64,000 nucleotides of DNA from Mauremys mutica. Its lineage: Eukaryota > Chordata > Testudines > Geoemydidae. A model generated the notes under the pieces. It ran no database searches. It worked only from the letters and a program-made list of their open reading frames with translations, and was not told where the DNA came from. Shown one piece after another: positions 24,548 through 37,090 of the stretch. The stretch spans positions 61,276,768-61,340,767 of the forward strand of contig NC_059081.1 of the NCBI RefSeq assembly GCF_020497125.1. The letters run 5' to 3'. The translations under genes were made by a program, and so were the position numbers. The first letter of the stretch is position 1. Every line of letters starts with the position of its first letter.

Positions 24548-24749
24548 GTGCTTGTCTACACGAACAATTAGACCATGGCAAGCTGGGGTTATGAATCTGC
24601 CCCACACTACCCTGCCATGGTCTAACTGCCCGTGTGCACACATCCTGCTGAGATACATTAACAGTTTGTTAATGAACTTTGAGCAGTCTAGAGCAGCATA
24701 GAGTCACACTCCAGCTTACCATGGTCTAATTCTTCAGGTAGACAAGCTC
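24548..24749. mobile_element. Harbinger-like MITE with TTA target duplication
   Basis: A 202-bp element with ends GTGCTTGTCTACAC and GTAGACAAGCTC, inverted copies with few changes. Internal AATTAGACCATGGCAAGCTGG pairs with CCAGCTTACCATGGTCTAATT, so the arms extend to about 40 bp. It is bordered by TTA at 24545-24547 and 24750-24752, fitting the TWA 3-bp TSD of PIF/Harbinger elements. No coding capacity. Confidence 0.8.
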
Positions 24750-25715
24750 TTAGGAGTATATTCTTACGATGATGAAGGTACTTATATGCATAATGTCCTT
24801 CCCATTAAAATGAGACTATTCCTTTGGAATAGATACCCTCTTAGTTAAGGGGAAAACAAAACGTAGATTAATTTGAATTCTCATACTGGTTTATATTGAC
24901 AAGGACTGAGCTGAAGGAAGAGTTGCAGTAACAACAGTCAGTCATTCTCTTTGAAGAATTTAACAACATTGGAGAATGTTAATTTTTTCTGACTTCTGTT
25001 TTCTACCATGTTCTCTAGTGCTGAAACATGCCCTTAAGTAGCATACGAGCAGATAATTCCTTGGGGGAAGGTTACCAACACTTTCTTCTGAGATGTGAAA
25101 ATTCATATAATTAACAGTTTTTCACACCATAAATCCCTACATTTTTCTTATTATGATTGGTATTATGTATAGCTAACATATTGCTTGCTTTTTCTTTATT
25201 CTGTTATGATAACTGATGATTGATTGCTGCTCCTGTTGCACTTCTGTTTTTCTTTTCAGACCTTTACATCATCTATCAGTTGCTTTTTCCTCTTTACTAT
25301 ATTTAAGGATTTTAAAAAATCAGTGGTCATTTATTATTTTGGAATTAATTCATATTGATGTTATGAGCTAGTCTAAACTCAGAAACCTACTGTATCCTGC
25401 AGTGGCAGACCAAGAATATAGTATTGCAGGACAGTAGCAGTTTTTGGAAGTGAAGGAAACTTGAAGCTACTTACAGTATTGGATCCTATTCTTGAAGTCA
25501 GTGGGATTCTTGCACACAGGTGTTTTCCTGTGCAGATTCATTTGCCGGATTGGACTTTGGCTTGATTTAACTGTATTATACTTGAACCAGAACTTTAAGT
25601 ATATGAAATAGACTGAAGTTTAAGACTGTCTAAAACATTCTTTGAAGTAAGACTGTATTACTTGTAAAATCTCTGATCATTAAAGCTAGAATAATAGGTA
25701 ATCATTAGATTCACA

Positions 25716-25847
25716 AGTATCAGAGGGGTAGCCATGTTAGTCTGGATCTGTAAAAGCAGCAAAGAATCCTGTGGCACCTTATAGACTAACAGACGTTTTG
25801 CAGCATGAGCTTTCGTGGGTGAATACCCACTTCGTCGGATGCAAGTC
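25716..25847 (+). repeat. interspersed repeat (TATCAGAGGGGTAGCC type)
   Basis: The sequence AGTATCAGAGGGGTAGCCAT onward, with TGTGGCACCTTATAGACTAA and GTGGGTGAATACCCACTTCG, is a very common interspersed repeat that I recognise from turtle and crocodile genomic DNA. I do not assign a superfamily. It is well preserved. It contains a perfect small palindrome, GTGGGTgaatACCCAC. Confidence 0.75.
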
Positions 25848-26407
25848 ATGCCTGTGTGAGTTCAGTGAGTCAGCTACAGTCTACTACTATTGAATTTAAT
25901 GTTTTAGAATATGGGAAGTATACAGGCAATTTTTCTTATCTCAGAGGAGAGTTCTTCTCTGTGTCTGAAAAATAAATCTCTGTGTAGTAAGAGAGCATCA
26001 GCAAGTAGAAAATACTGAAATCCCAAATCATTGCCTAAAAAGCACTTTTTATTATAAATGATTCCTCTTATAACTGCTGTTACATGTGTCTAAAATATAT
26101 AATTTTAAATCCATCCCCCTTCCCCCCCCCCAAATAAAATCAGTCCAGCTTAGGAAAGCTTTACTGTTTAAGTAATACAGATATTCTCATCCATTAGTAA
26201 TATATCTGTTTGGAAAAAAAATACGCCTGAACAAAAAATTTCAAAACAAAACAGTTTTTATTTGGATTTGACTTACAATTTCATTTTCAATTCAGTTTAA
26301 AAGTTGATTTTTGTTTTTCCCTCGTCTCCTCCTTTTTTCCCCATTGACTACAATAGAATGAATTACATGTAGGGGCTTTGTTTGTCTGTTTTTCCCCTCT
26401 ACTTTGT

Positions 26408-26605
26408 TTTCCTTTTCCACTCTATAAATTTATAAAATTCTCCAACTTCTAAAAAGTAAGAGTGGCAAAAGGAAAAATGGAACACTGTAACTTTTGAAGA
26501 AATTTTGAAAAGTTGGAGTTAATTTTATTTTCCTTTTGCTACTTTGTAACTTTTCAGAACATCTCCAATTTTGGAAAAGTTAGAGTGAATAAAAGGAAAA
26601 AAGCG
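26408..26605. repeat. AT-rich palindromic repeat
   Basis: TTTCCTTTTCCACTCTATAA on the left pairs with TTAGAGTGAATAAAAGGAAAA on the right. AGTGGCAAAAGGAAAAATGG near 26462 pairs with TTTTCCTTTTGCTACTTTG near 26528. CTCCAACTTCT and AGTTGGAG also pair. The unit is an imperfect inverted repeat of about 200 bp, likely a MITE. No TSD seen. Confidence 0.55.
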
Positions 26606-26654
26606 GTGATGGTAGGGGAACCAACAAAAACTTTGCACAAGATACTAGCCTGAA

Positions 26655-26835
26655 ACCCAAGACACCCGGGTTCAGTTCTCTTCTCTGCCACAGATTTCCT
26701 GTATGGTGTTGGTCAGATTACTTAATCTCTCTGTGCCTCCATTTCCTTTCTGTAAAATGGAGATAACTCTTCCCTGCCTCACAGATAAATATGTTAAAGA
26801 TTGTAAGGCAATCATATACTGTGGTAGTGGGAAAG
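26655..26835 (+). mobile_element. MIR/CORE-like SINE
   Basis: The order CCCGGGTTCAGTTCTCTTCTCT..CCACAGATTTCC, GTCAGATTACTTAATCTCTC, TGTGCCTCCATTTCC and GTAAAATGGAGATAA is that of the CORE-SINE/MIR body (box B, then CTGTGCCTCAGTTTCC and TGTAAAATGGGGATAA). The 5' tRNA-like part is worn. Orientation +. Confidence 0.8.
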
Positions 26836-28075
26836 TCATAGATAGTTTAGGGGACCTTAAAGAAAGAGAGACAAACCCCCATTATATTGGAATGACCAAG
26901 GCCTCCTGCAGTAAAACCCACAGGAGAGAGACAGAGGGCCCAGGAAACTCCTCAAAATTCATCTTGAATGCTTCCATCAAGAAAAGGGGCTTGTGGATGG
27001 GCTGCATAAGAGTCAGAAGATATGGCCTCCAAGCACCTTAGATCCTGGGGAGCCATAGGGAAAGGAGAATGAAACGTTATTCTGTGCCAGCCTATGTGGT
27101 GATGGCTAGTTCTTTGCCGTGTAAATATTCCTCTCTGAGAAGAGTACAGGTACAGAATGGGAGCTAATGTTTGGAGCAGCATTAATCCCTGCCCAAATAT
27201 CTGCCAGGCTCAGAGAAGAGCACACCGTGGAGTGCATTGTTCCCTCCATCCCCACTTCTAGGACTCCAATACTATTAATTTGGAGTGCAGGGCTTACACA
27301 AAATTGGAAAATCCTCAGGGAGAGAAGCCAGCACCAAGCCAAGAAGCTCTAGGTATGACAATATCATATACTTTTGAGTTCTGTCATCTCTGCTGTGAGA
27401 AATACCAACACCAAATAAATAAACCCCCCTCCACTGCCCCTACTTTCTCATTTACCCAAAGGAATCAAGGTTAAAAATTTTATACTAGATGCATTATATC
27501 TCAGTTGTGTAAGTTTGCTTTAGACTGAAATTAGGCAAGTATATTCTTGGACTTGGAGCCAATCTTGTTAAAATTTTTTCCAGAATAGTTACATATTGAC
27601 TTTTTAAAAGAGCAGAGGTTTGCTTGCTTTAGAAGAATTTTCTCTGCTTGAGTAAATTAAAAAATAGCTTGTTCTTTAGAAGAACTGATTTTGATAAACA
27701 ATCCAGAATCAAGAGGACTACTTGTAGAGTAAGGTCTTGCTCAGTATGAGTATGGATGTAAGAATCAGGCTTACGTGTTTTTCTGCAGGAAAAAAAAATC
27801 TGCCAAGATATCCTAATTCCTTTGAAGTAGTTAGGTTTTTACTTTGCATTCCAATACACATTTTGGAGAGGAGAAAAAGAAAAGAAAAAAAAGTGTAATT
27901 CAGTGTTATTTTGATCAGTTGGGTAAAACTATACCCATTCAAGAATTCTTTTGAATACCCTCAGACGTGTTATTTCTCTCTCCAACCTTTTTTTCAGGGT
28001 GCAGGGTGTGAGTGTGATGGGGGAGAGAGAGCATGAAATTCAAACCTAACAGTGCTAAGAATTAAACCTTTAGAC

Positions 28076-28840
28076 CAGGGGTTGGCAAAATATGGCCTGT
28101 GGGCCAGATCCGGCCCATCTAACATTTCTGTCCAGCCCGCCATGACTAACATTTCTGTCCGGCCTCCTCTGCCCCCTTGCGATCTCTGAGTCCAGGCCGC
28201 TAAAAGTCCCGTGGCGCAGCAGGGTGCTCCGTCAGGCTGCCTGCCTACTGTGTCCCCACACTGCTCCCGGAAGCAGATGGCTGCTGCTGGCATGTCTCTG
28301 CGTACTCCTGGCGGGGTGGGGGGAAAGGTGGCCCTGCCCCTGTCCCCAGCACCATCCTCACAGCTCCCATTGGTCGGAAACTGGCCAATGGGAACTGCAG
28401 GAGCGGTGCTTGTGGCTGCAGGCAGCACATGGAGACCTGCTGCCGCACTCTCACCTAGGGGCGTGCAGAGATGTGTGTGATGTGCAGGAGTGGCATGGGG
28501 CTATGGCAGGCAGGCAGGCAGCCTCCTGAGCCCTGCTGTGCCGCCGGCTGGGAGCCACCTGTGGTAAGCGCCTCCCAGCCAGAGCATACACCTCGCACCC
28601 TCTCCCACACCCCAGTCCCCTGCCCCAGCCCGGAGCCCCCTCCTGCACCCAAACTCCCTCTCAGACCCCTCACCACCTCCTGCACCCCAGTCCCCTGCCC
28701 CAGCCCGGAGCCCCCTCCTGCACCCAAACTCCCTCTCAGACCCCTCACCACCTCCATTAATATAGCAGAAATGTGTGGCCTGTGACAACTTACCAAAATT
28801 CGTGGAATGGCCCCCCTGCAAAAATTATTGCCCACCCCTG
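28076..28840. mobile_element. hAT-type element with 75-bp internal tandem duplication
   Basis: A 765-bp GC-rich element starting CAGGGGTTGGCAAAATATGG and ending TTATTGCCCACCCCTG, imperfect inverted ends of the CAGGGGT(T/G)GGCAA type. Flanking octamers CTTTAGAC and ATTTAGAG agree at 6 of 8 positions, a decayed hAT TSD. Inside, a C-rich 75-bp unit is present twice in tandem (starting at about 28611 and 28686). The duplicated unit creates long open frames on both strands that look like repeat proteins but are not genes. Confidence 0.82.
28611..28756. repeat. 75-bp tandem duplication
   Basis: Two nearly identical copies, each starting CCCAGTCCCCTGCCCCAGCC, offset by 75 bp (25 codons). Because 75 is a multiple of three, each frame that is open through one copy stays open through the other. 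The high identity suggests a recent event within an older transposon. Confidence 0.85.
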
Positions 28841-29036
28841 ATTTAGAGAGACTCTATAAACATGATTCTCCACTGCCTTGCCCTCTATATAATCCTTTAC
28901 ACCTATTTTAAATGGGTGCAAAACACTACCATACAGATTGGGTGATATTTACACCTCATCTGCAGTCACTTTGCACAGGTTTAAATGACTACACAGAGGG
29001 CAAGGCAGTGAAAAATCAGGCCTATCGTATCTTCAG

Positions 29037-29154
29037 CAGTGCTTTTTAACCTTTTTTTCATTTGTGGGCCTCTAAAAAAATTTTGAATGGAGGTGTGGAC
29101 ACCTTTGGACATCTTAAGACGTAAGTCCGCGGACCCCTGGGCTGAAAACCACTG
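29037..29154. mobile_element. short hAT-like element (CAGTG ends)
   Basis: It starts CAGTGCTTTTTAACC and ends GGCTGAAAACCACTG, matching inverted ends of the CAGTGGTTCTCAACC type common among short hAT elements. 118 bp, no TSD found. It lies 535 bp upstream of the first transmembrane exon. Confidence 0.65.
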
Positions 29155-29689
29155 AAAAAGAGTTCATTGCAGTTATTCAGTGTTTACATTTTTTGGGAAA
29201 TTCTTTTGTAAGCAATGCTATACAATGTAATAAGTTAACAATTATCTCTTTAACTGTTTAGTTTAATGACCTGGATACAGTATGTTTCTGGTGATAGATG
29301 AAAGTTTTCTTATTGGTGATCAAATTGTATCTATTTACATTTTAAGTAAATTGTAGGTTTATATTACAGAAGCTGAGGATATTCTATTTTAAATAAAAAT
29401 GTGATGTAATCACAGGTTATGAAACCTTACGTAGTTTCAAAATTTACAGTAAAACTTATTAAAGTAATGTTTGTAAGCATTCAGATAAAGCCAAATATAG
29501 CCTCAACTATTTCCATATATTAAAAGCTATAGTATTTGTGTAGAGAGATTTATTGGGAGGTTTGAACTGTTTCACAATCAATGGATTACAAAGTAAAATA
29601 TCCCTCTGAGGTGCTATTTTATTTTTCATTTCAGACATATACCGTATGTGATCATTTCCTTAAAAATCTTCCCTTTTCCCTCCGCACAG

Positions 29690-29780
29690 TGAGCATGGCC
29701 ACTAACAGGCTAATAGGTGCAGTGGCAGGGACCATTCTGGCTCTGGGGGTGATTTTTGGAGGCACAGGGTGGGGAATAGA
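29690..29780 (+). CDS. ADAM23: ADAM23 alternative transmembrane exon A
   Basis: A 91-bp exon between CCGCACAG and GTAAGC. With the G from the 22056 donor it encodes VSMATNRLIG, then AVAGTILALGVIFGG, then TGWGI and the first two bases of a Glu codon. This gives a hydrophobic span of about 20 residues ending in GGTGWG. It has exactly the same length and phases as the exon at 38280-38370, and 15 of 31 encoded residues agree. It therefore serves as a replacement transmembrane segment (the beta-type isoform of human ADAM23). Its use gives GIE before the NVKKRR tail. Confidence 0.95.
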
Positions 29781-31059
29781 GTAAGCATTTTTATTAGTTT
29801 AAGAGTTTTATGTTTGGTGCCTAGTGTGTGAGGTACGCACCTGAGCCCTCTGTGTACTATCCCATTAGCTTTGTGTCATGTGGTGACTGTATTCGTCATG
29901 TGCTTTGAACGTGTCCGTGTCATGTGATTTGCTCATGCAGTGTTGAACCCTCTCCTGTCTGGGACAATGTGGGGCATAAAACAATAAGTTTGTGAATTTT
30001 TACGTCATCACAATTAATACAATTAAATGTCTAAATGTTTCATTGCTCCAAATTATAAAAAGAATGAATAAATAGTAATTTGAAGATTGTGATTATCTAT
30101 TTTTGCAAAATGTAATCTAACAGAACAAGATGGACCATTTGATATAATTCACATTTTTTTTATTTCAATGAACGGGGCATTCATTCTAACAGTGGGTCAT
30201 AAAATTCAGTTAAGAAACAGAAAAAAACTCAGTTGAAATTATAGTATAAATAGACAGCTTTCCAACAAAGTTTCTGAATGTTCTGTTGGTAGGATTTTCA
30301 GTTACCTCAAGGCAGTACATTATATAAAGTTTGAGCAACAAATATTGTATTGTCTTTTATGATTTTGGGAAGTTGAAATCTGAGGTATCAGCACATTAAT
30401 TACCTCTAAGTTTTAACAATAGGGTATTTACACAATGTATATGGTTATGATAATCCTGGAGTAAATTTCTTTAATTCTGCATTCATGGAATACACTGCAA
30501 ACCGTGGAATAAACTGCCATTATTTTGGTCTTTTGACCTTTTTCATCTGCATTCTGCCCACTAATTTAACTCCACACTGACTTCATCTAAGATTTCAATC
30601 CCATCAAAGTGTTTCCCCTACAGGAATAGTGTGTGTTATGTAATTACAGACTGTATCAGAATGAATACACACAAGAAGAGTGAATTAAGTTTGCCCTGCA
30701 ACCTGAATTCTGGCATTTCTTAACTTCTGAGTGCTTGACTCTGCAACCTTAACATTTTTAACATAGTTTTTTAACAATTTTATAAAACACACTGTATTAT
30801 GTGGAATCATATTGATCACCAGTTAGTGTCCTCAGCAAGGTATGGTTTATTAGATCCACAATACTGATGTCTGTCACTTGAGCTAATAGTAGTAGAAGGT
30901 TATCATCTCCTATCTGGACCACCCACTAGAGTGGGATGAGTGACACATTTTGCCAGTGGGTTTCACTGCTATTTATTGACAGCAAAAGACTGTAGAGATG
31001 CAGGAATCCAGGGTTCAATTCCAGATTCTGAAGGTGCATGAGCTTTTATGATTATAAGC

Positions 31060-31440
31060 CATTCTGCCCTTGCATCCCCAGCCTCTCTCAGACATCTTTG
31101 CTCCTATCAACCCCTACATCCCAGCTCCTGCCCCACTTCCACTCTGCTTCTAATCAAACCCTGTTCCTGCTTCTCATCTCTCCGCTCCAGCCCTAGTGCC
31201 TCCTGACCTCTGCTCCAGCCCACAACCACTCACCCTGGCTCCTGCTCTTTCTCCTTTGCTCCTGTCCCCCCACCTCACCCTCTGCCCCTATCAACCCTCC
31301 TTCCAGTCTCTCTCTTCCTATCCATCCCTCCTTTCTTGGCTCCCCACATCCCCATTCCTTCCCACTATCTGGTTCATGCAGCACCCTCTGCTTTTGCAGC
31401 AGACAGCTTAGCTTCCTCCTCCTTGTTGTGTAGGTGCCAG
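31060..31440. repeat. polypyrimidine-biased tract
   Basis: About 380 bp made largely of C and T on the + strand, in CTCCTGCC/CCCAGCTCC-like words without a strict period. It gives open frames on both strands (63-71 codons) with Pro/Leu/Ser or Arg/Glu/Gly bias, which I treat as artefacts. It may be the worn core of a repeat. Confidence 0.6.
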
Positions 31441-31977
31441 GAAAAGGAGCATTGAAAGCACAAGAGAGATGGTTTTCCTGCTCCCAGTTCCTGTGCCTAG
31501 TGCCACAGTGGACCCTGGCTGCTCACAGCAACAATTGCAGGGAAAGTCCTGCTGAGCCCCTGAAGACCAGCGCTTGAACATGCGGAATTTAGCTGCTAAA
31601 CTTTCAACAATTATCTTCAGAGCATGTGCAAACTGATATTTTTCAGAGGCACATCTGACACCAGGGAAATTCCACTGCCAAATATGAAGCCATCCTCCAA
31701 GTATTTAGGTGATAGAGCTTTTCAATTAAATGATTATAAGAATTTTTTTAACTTGAAGACAACATGGTATTTTCCCGTAATCTTATTCTCAGAAATAACA
31801 GAACTGTTTTATCTGAAACTTTCCAAAAAACTTCAGCGTGAGAGAGGTGTCTGGCATTGAAAATGTTAGCATGAACATTTACGTTTGGCAAAATTATAAG
31901 CAACTGAAAACAGGATCTTATAATGAAAAATTTCAGGCAACCTTAACTAAAGGCAGCACTACCAACTCCGCCTATAA

Positions 31978-33650
31978 TAGAATCATAGAAAATTAGGATT
32001 GGAAGAGACCTCAGGAGCAGGAGCAACCTCCAACTAAATCATCCCGCCAGGGCTTTGTCCTAATATCCAACCTAGACCTCCCCCACTGCAACTTGAGACC
32101 ATTGCTGCCACCATTGCTGCCACCATTGAGAACAGCCGCGCTCCATCCTCTTTGAAACTGCCCTTCAGATAATTGAAGGCTGCTATCAGATCCCCCCCTC
32201 ACTCTTCTCTTCTGCAGGCTAAACAAGCCCAGTTCCCTCAGCCTCTTCTCATAAGTCATGTGCCCCAGCCCCCTAATCATTTTTGTTGCCCTCCGCTGGA
32301 CTCTCTCCAATTTGTCCACATCCCTTCTGTAGTGGGGAGCCCAAAACTGGACACAATTTCTTTACCAGAAAAAGAGAGGAATAATCTCTTCCCTTGATCT
32401 GCTGGCAATGCTCCTACTAATGCAGCCCAATATGCCGTTAGCCTTCTTGGCAACAAGGGCACACCTGTTAACTCATATTCAGCTTCTCGTCCCCTGTAAT
32501 CCCCAGGTCCTTTTCTGCAAAACTGCCGCTTAGCCAGTCGGTCTCCAGCCTGTAGAAGTGCATGGGATTCTTCTGTCCTAAGTGCAGGACTCTGTACTTG
32601 TCCTTGTTGAACCTCATCAATTTTCTTTTAGTCCAGTCCTCCAATTTGTCCAGGTCACCCTGGACCCTATCCCTAACCTCCAGCTTATCTACCCCCGCCT
32701 CCCCCAGCTGAGTGTCATCTGTGAACTTGCGGAGGGTGCAATCCATCCCATCATCCAAATCATTAATGAAGATGTTGAACAAAACTGGGCCTGGAACAGA
32801 CCCCTGGGTCTTGATACTGACTGCCAACTAGACATCGAGCTGTTGATCATTACCCATTGAGCCTGATGATCTAGCCAGCTTTCTATCCATTTTATAGTCC
32901 ATTCATCCAATCCATACTTTATTGACTTGCTGGCAAGAATACTGTGGGAGATAGTATCAAAAGCTTTGCTTAAGTCAAGATGTGTCACATCCACCGCCAT
33001 CCCCATATCAACAGAGCCAGTTATCTCATCATAGAAGGCAGTTAGGTTGGTCAGGCATGACTTGCCCTTGGTGAATCCATGTTGACTGTTCCTGATCACC
33101 TTTCTCTCCTCCAAGTGCTTCAACATGGATTCCTTGAGGACCTGCTTCATAATTTTTCCAGGGACTAAGGTGATGCTGACTCGTCTCTAGTTCCCCGGAT
33201 TCTCCTCCTTCCCTTTTTTAAAGATGAGCACTATATATTTGTTCTTTTCCAATCATCCGGGACCTCCCCCGATCACCATGTGTTTTCAAAGATAATGGCC
33301 AATGGCTCTGCAGTCACATCAGCCAACTCCCTCAGCACCCTCGGATGCATTAGATCCAGACCCATGGACTTGTGCATGTCCAGCTTTCTTTCACCACTGA
33401 GGGCTGCTCACCTCCTCCCCATACTGTGCTGCTCAGTGCAGCAGTCTGGGAGCTGACCTTGTCTGAGAAGACCGAGGCAAAAAAGCATCTGAGTAGTTCA
33501 ACTTTTTCCACATAATCTGTCACTAGGTTGCCTCCCCCATTCAGTAATGGTCCCACACTTTCCCTGACAACCTTCTTGTTGCTAGATTGGCCTAATCTAG
33601 AACTGTAATTAACAATCTCAGTAATAGATCTATAGGACATTAATTTTAGT
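31978..33650 (-). mobile_element. CR1 LINE, 3' 1.7 kb, dead ORF2
   Basis: The + strand start AATAGAATCATAGAAAATTA is the reverse complement of the CR1 3' terminus. On the - strand, pieces translate as CR1 ORF2. 32689-33150 contains QHGFTKGKSCLTNL and DLSKAFDTISHS (reverse transcriptase fingers). 32468-32827 contains GSVPGPVLFNIFINDLDDG and KFTDDTQL (catalytic FADD changed to FTDD). 32011-32319 contains LERVQRRATKMIRG (C-terminus). 33350-33640 covers the upstream FFASVFSDK region. Frameshifts separate the pieces and the 5' part is missing, as is usual for CR1. Confidence 0.95.
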
Positions 33651-36600
33651 TGCTCTCTTCAATAGGATCATCCTGGTGATAGGGATATAGAGCTTGATCC
33701 AAAGCCCTTTGAAGTCAGTGGGATTCCTTCCGTTCATAAAAAGTACCTGTAGACTGCATGGTGGCAAATACATGGAGTTGGCAGATTCACAGCAATAATA
33801 GATCTGAAAGAATTCATCCACCACAACTTTTATTTCTCTCCACCAGGCACAATAGAAAATGCCTCCAAAATACCATAGTTAATAAATTCTCTTACTTTAC
33901 ATTTGCATTTTATTCCATGTTAATCCAGTGACTATAGAAATTATATGGCTGAAATCTATTAGCTGTTGTTTCCTCCATAAATGGTACTTTTTATCATTCA
34001 TTAAAGTAATGAACAAACGTCTAGTGGTCTTTAGATTAGCAGCTAGATCATGGCATATTGATAAAAATATAAATTTCCTACGTATTTATTTGTTTGATAA
34101 AATGTAATGTGTATTTAAAAAAAAAGACAAGGTAACCATTAAAATATAAAAATGCCCAATTTTTGTGGTATTCAAAATTATCTTACAAAATATTCTCAAT
34201 CTATTGTAACATATTCTTTAAAAATTGTTTTCCAATATACGTCTCTGATTTTTTTTTATAAATTTCCAAACCGGTGCTAGTCACCTGGAGAATTCTCTGG
34301 TAAAGAAATTAATCTTTGACCTTTTTTTGTTGTTGTTTTGTGGAATTATTATTATAATTCTTTACACAGAAGGAATCACACAATATGTCTCTCCATTGAA
34401 GACTCCAGTGAAATCCTGGACCCACAGAAGTCAATGGCAAAATTCCCATTGAATTTCACCCTGAGTGTAGCCCATAGGCATTTTCAGTTTTTGTTTGATA
34501 GATTTAGCAAAAAGAGGAATTGATCTGTATGAATAGGAATTGTCACTCCTAAGCTAGTGACTAGCAGTATTTATTTTCTGTGCTAAAAGAAAAGATGCCC
34601 TTCTCTAGTTATGACACTTACAATTGGGTCAGTCCCCAGATAAGTGATTTGTATCAGGATTTTCTGGTATTCACCATAGTTATAGTAACTTTAAAGGGTT
34701 TTCCATATTTTCTAAATCTAATTTTCATTTAATTGTCTAATCTTATTTAAATCCATCAGCTTGGTGGTGAATTTATTCACAGTAACAGTAATGCCATTGC
34801 TTTCTTCCTACTGTTGAATCATTAACACGTACTTGAAACATTTTATCAAACATATAATAAACACATGGAAATTTTATTTTTTCTGTACAAGTAGACATAT
34901 TTCAAATATCCTGAAATGGCCATTTCTGAACTTCTGTTTCCAAATTACAAATATGTCACTATCAGATAAATGTATTACTGCAGTGTTTCTGTGGAAAAAT
35001 GACTTCCTGAGGCCAGACCAAAAAATAATTTCTGTGGATTTTCCAAAGCTTCTGAAACGTTGTGTAAATCATTTACTTGCTGTGTTTGCAGAACCTCTAA
35101 AATATTATGCTTGCATTGAATCCAAATCCATTTACCAAAAAAAAAAAAGATGTGCTTTGGGTTAGGCAAAGATAATAGATGAAAAATCATAAAGTTGCTA
35201 GTACTTGAGGAAAAATCTCTTAATTGGAAATAGAATGCCCATGTACCAGCATTTGTTTATCCTCCAACATGCTCAATGTTATTGATTTGTAGCCAACTCT
35301 GACTATGAAAGGTAAGTTCAGTAAGATGCATTTTCCATTAGTAGAAAATGTACATTTGATTATTGTTGTTACGTTTGTGCACAGCTCGTATCTGTTAAGT
35401 TAGATTCTTATTAATATCCCTGAATACTTGGTGTTGTCTAGATAGGAAGTATTTTTAAAAAGGAAATATATTAATTAATTTTAGACTGCTTTCATATAAT
35501 TTTTGGGGCCATAGTCTGTCCCTCTCATCTGTGGTGAGTACCCATAAGTAGTTCCCTTTGAAGTAACTGAGACTATTATAAGACTAAGGCACTACTCGAC
35601 ATAAGTAAGAGTCGCAGAATCTGAGCCATTGTTTTTAAGGATGACAAGAAAATAATTTTTATAAGCCCTTTATGTTAATTCAGAATAATAAATCATGAAT
35701 GATCTGCAGCATGGTATGTATCCTGTTTAATCCCCAAATCATGCATTGACATGAGCTAGTAAAACATGTGCTGTATACAGAATGAGTCTTTCTTTGCACT
35801 GTATGTTGCAAATAAAAGCTGGTGAGCTTGCTTTTTATTCAGTCTGACCTGATATCTAAAATAAAACCCAAGGAAACAACTGACTTATGTGATGTATTAT
35901 TCAAAAACAGATCACTGTGGTGAATTTTAAAATGTAGGGTACTTCCTCAGTGGTGTGTCCGGGACTGCGCAGTATTATAAGGTGTCCATGACACCGAACT
36001 AGCCCCTGAGCTCCTTCAGCTATTCCAGCTATCCCTCTCTGCTTCTCCCATCTTTTCTTGATGCTCCTCTTTTCCTCCCTGTATCTCTCTGACAGTATTC
36101 CAAACACCTTGTGATACCAAAACCAGAGCTGTGCTACTTAGAATAGCAAAATGGCCTTTGCAGTGGGGGAGCTCTCGCTTTGGATTTGTTTTTTTTCATT
36201 GGTACTATTTTTGAAAAGCTAATAATGGGCATTTAAATATTTCTGTTCAATTATAAGGTGTGTGATATGCAAAAGAATTGTTATATTAGATTTTACTTTG
36301 CCTTGGACTTAGAGACAGTAGATTTACATCAGAGAGTGCCTGATAGTGGAGAATACTGTGGTCTGGAATTAATTTGGGCAAACAAACATCATAGATCTAT
36401 TTTGTATTTTCTTTTCCTCGTCCTCCCCATGCAAATAAAGCACTTATGGAAGAGAATTCATAATTGATCCTACAGTGCTTTCTTGCCTTTTTAGAGAAAA
36501 TTACACCAAATGGATTTTATGCCACCTTTTTTTTCCCTTCTCTTTTTCCCTGCCCCACTTTATTGTTCAGTGGCTGCTTGAGGATGATGAAGAGATGCAC

Positions 36601-36754
36601 TGATGTTTGGAATGCTTCAGTGGGAATGCAGCTTTTATTTCAATTACAGATCTTTATTCTTTTTGATTTGAATCATACCGTTTTACTCCACCACCCTTTC
36701 TGCTGAACTCTCTGGAGTTAGTAAACTTAAGGTTGACATAACCATAGGGACTAT

Positions 36755-36842
36755 AAGGTGCTGTGTGCCTCCCTAGAGGTGCTGAACACTATCAGATCTA
36801 ATTGAAATAAGTGGGAGTTGAGGGTACTCAGCACCTTACAAG
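36755..36842. repeat. short palindromic repeat
   Basis: TATAAGGTGCTGTGTGCCTCC on the left and GGGTACTCAGCACCTTACAAG on the right form an imperfect inverted repeat of about 88 bp. Likely a worn interspersed element. No TSD determined. Confidence 0.45.
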
Positions 36843-37090
36843 ATCAGAGCTATATGAAAAGCAGAATTGATGGGCTTTTGGATTTTTCATTTGCCATCGG
36901 AGTGAAAATAAGTAGGCATTAAGTACAACCTTCATGTTTTATTACCCCTTGGATCCTATTTTTTTTTAAATTAAGACTTTATTTAATTTTACAAATATCT
37001 GAATTTTCTGAACTGATGGTTCATGTACTATGTGTTTATTGGAATAGTTGCCAGAGAATGAAGTGAATGTGACAGTGTTGTTAATTTCTG

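Larger units (their letters stand above)
22057..29689 (+). other. ADAM23 intron before first transmembrane exon
   Basis: A 7.6-kb intron. Named contents: MITE with TTA TSD (24548-24749), an interspersed repeat (25716-25847), a palindromic AT-rich repeat (26408-26605), a MIR/CORE-like SINE (26655-26835), a hAT element (28076-28840) and a short hAT-like element (29037-29154). No element is recognised in 22057-24547, where the sequence is mostly AT-rich. Confidence 0.7.

Noticed and set aside
28455..28835. 126-codon Gly/Arg-rich repeat-like frame on the - strand (and 104-106 codon frames over it)
   Set aside because: Produced by a 75-bp (25-codon) tandem duplication in a GC-rich hAT element; frames are open on both strands for the same reason.
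31193..31411. 63-71 codon frames in a C/T-rich tract
   Set aside because: Strand-asymmetric composition explains both; no start context, domain or conservation signal.
32011..33640. reverse transcriptase-like frames as a possible live gene
   Set aside because: They are frameshifted pieces of one 5'-truncated CR1 copy with a changed catalytic motif.
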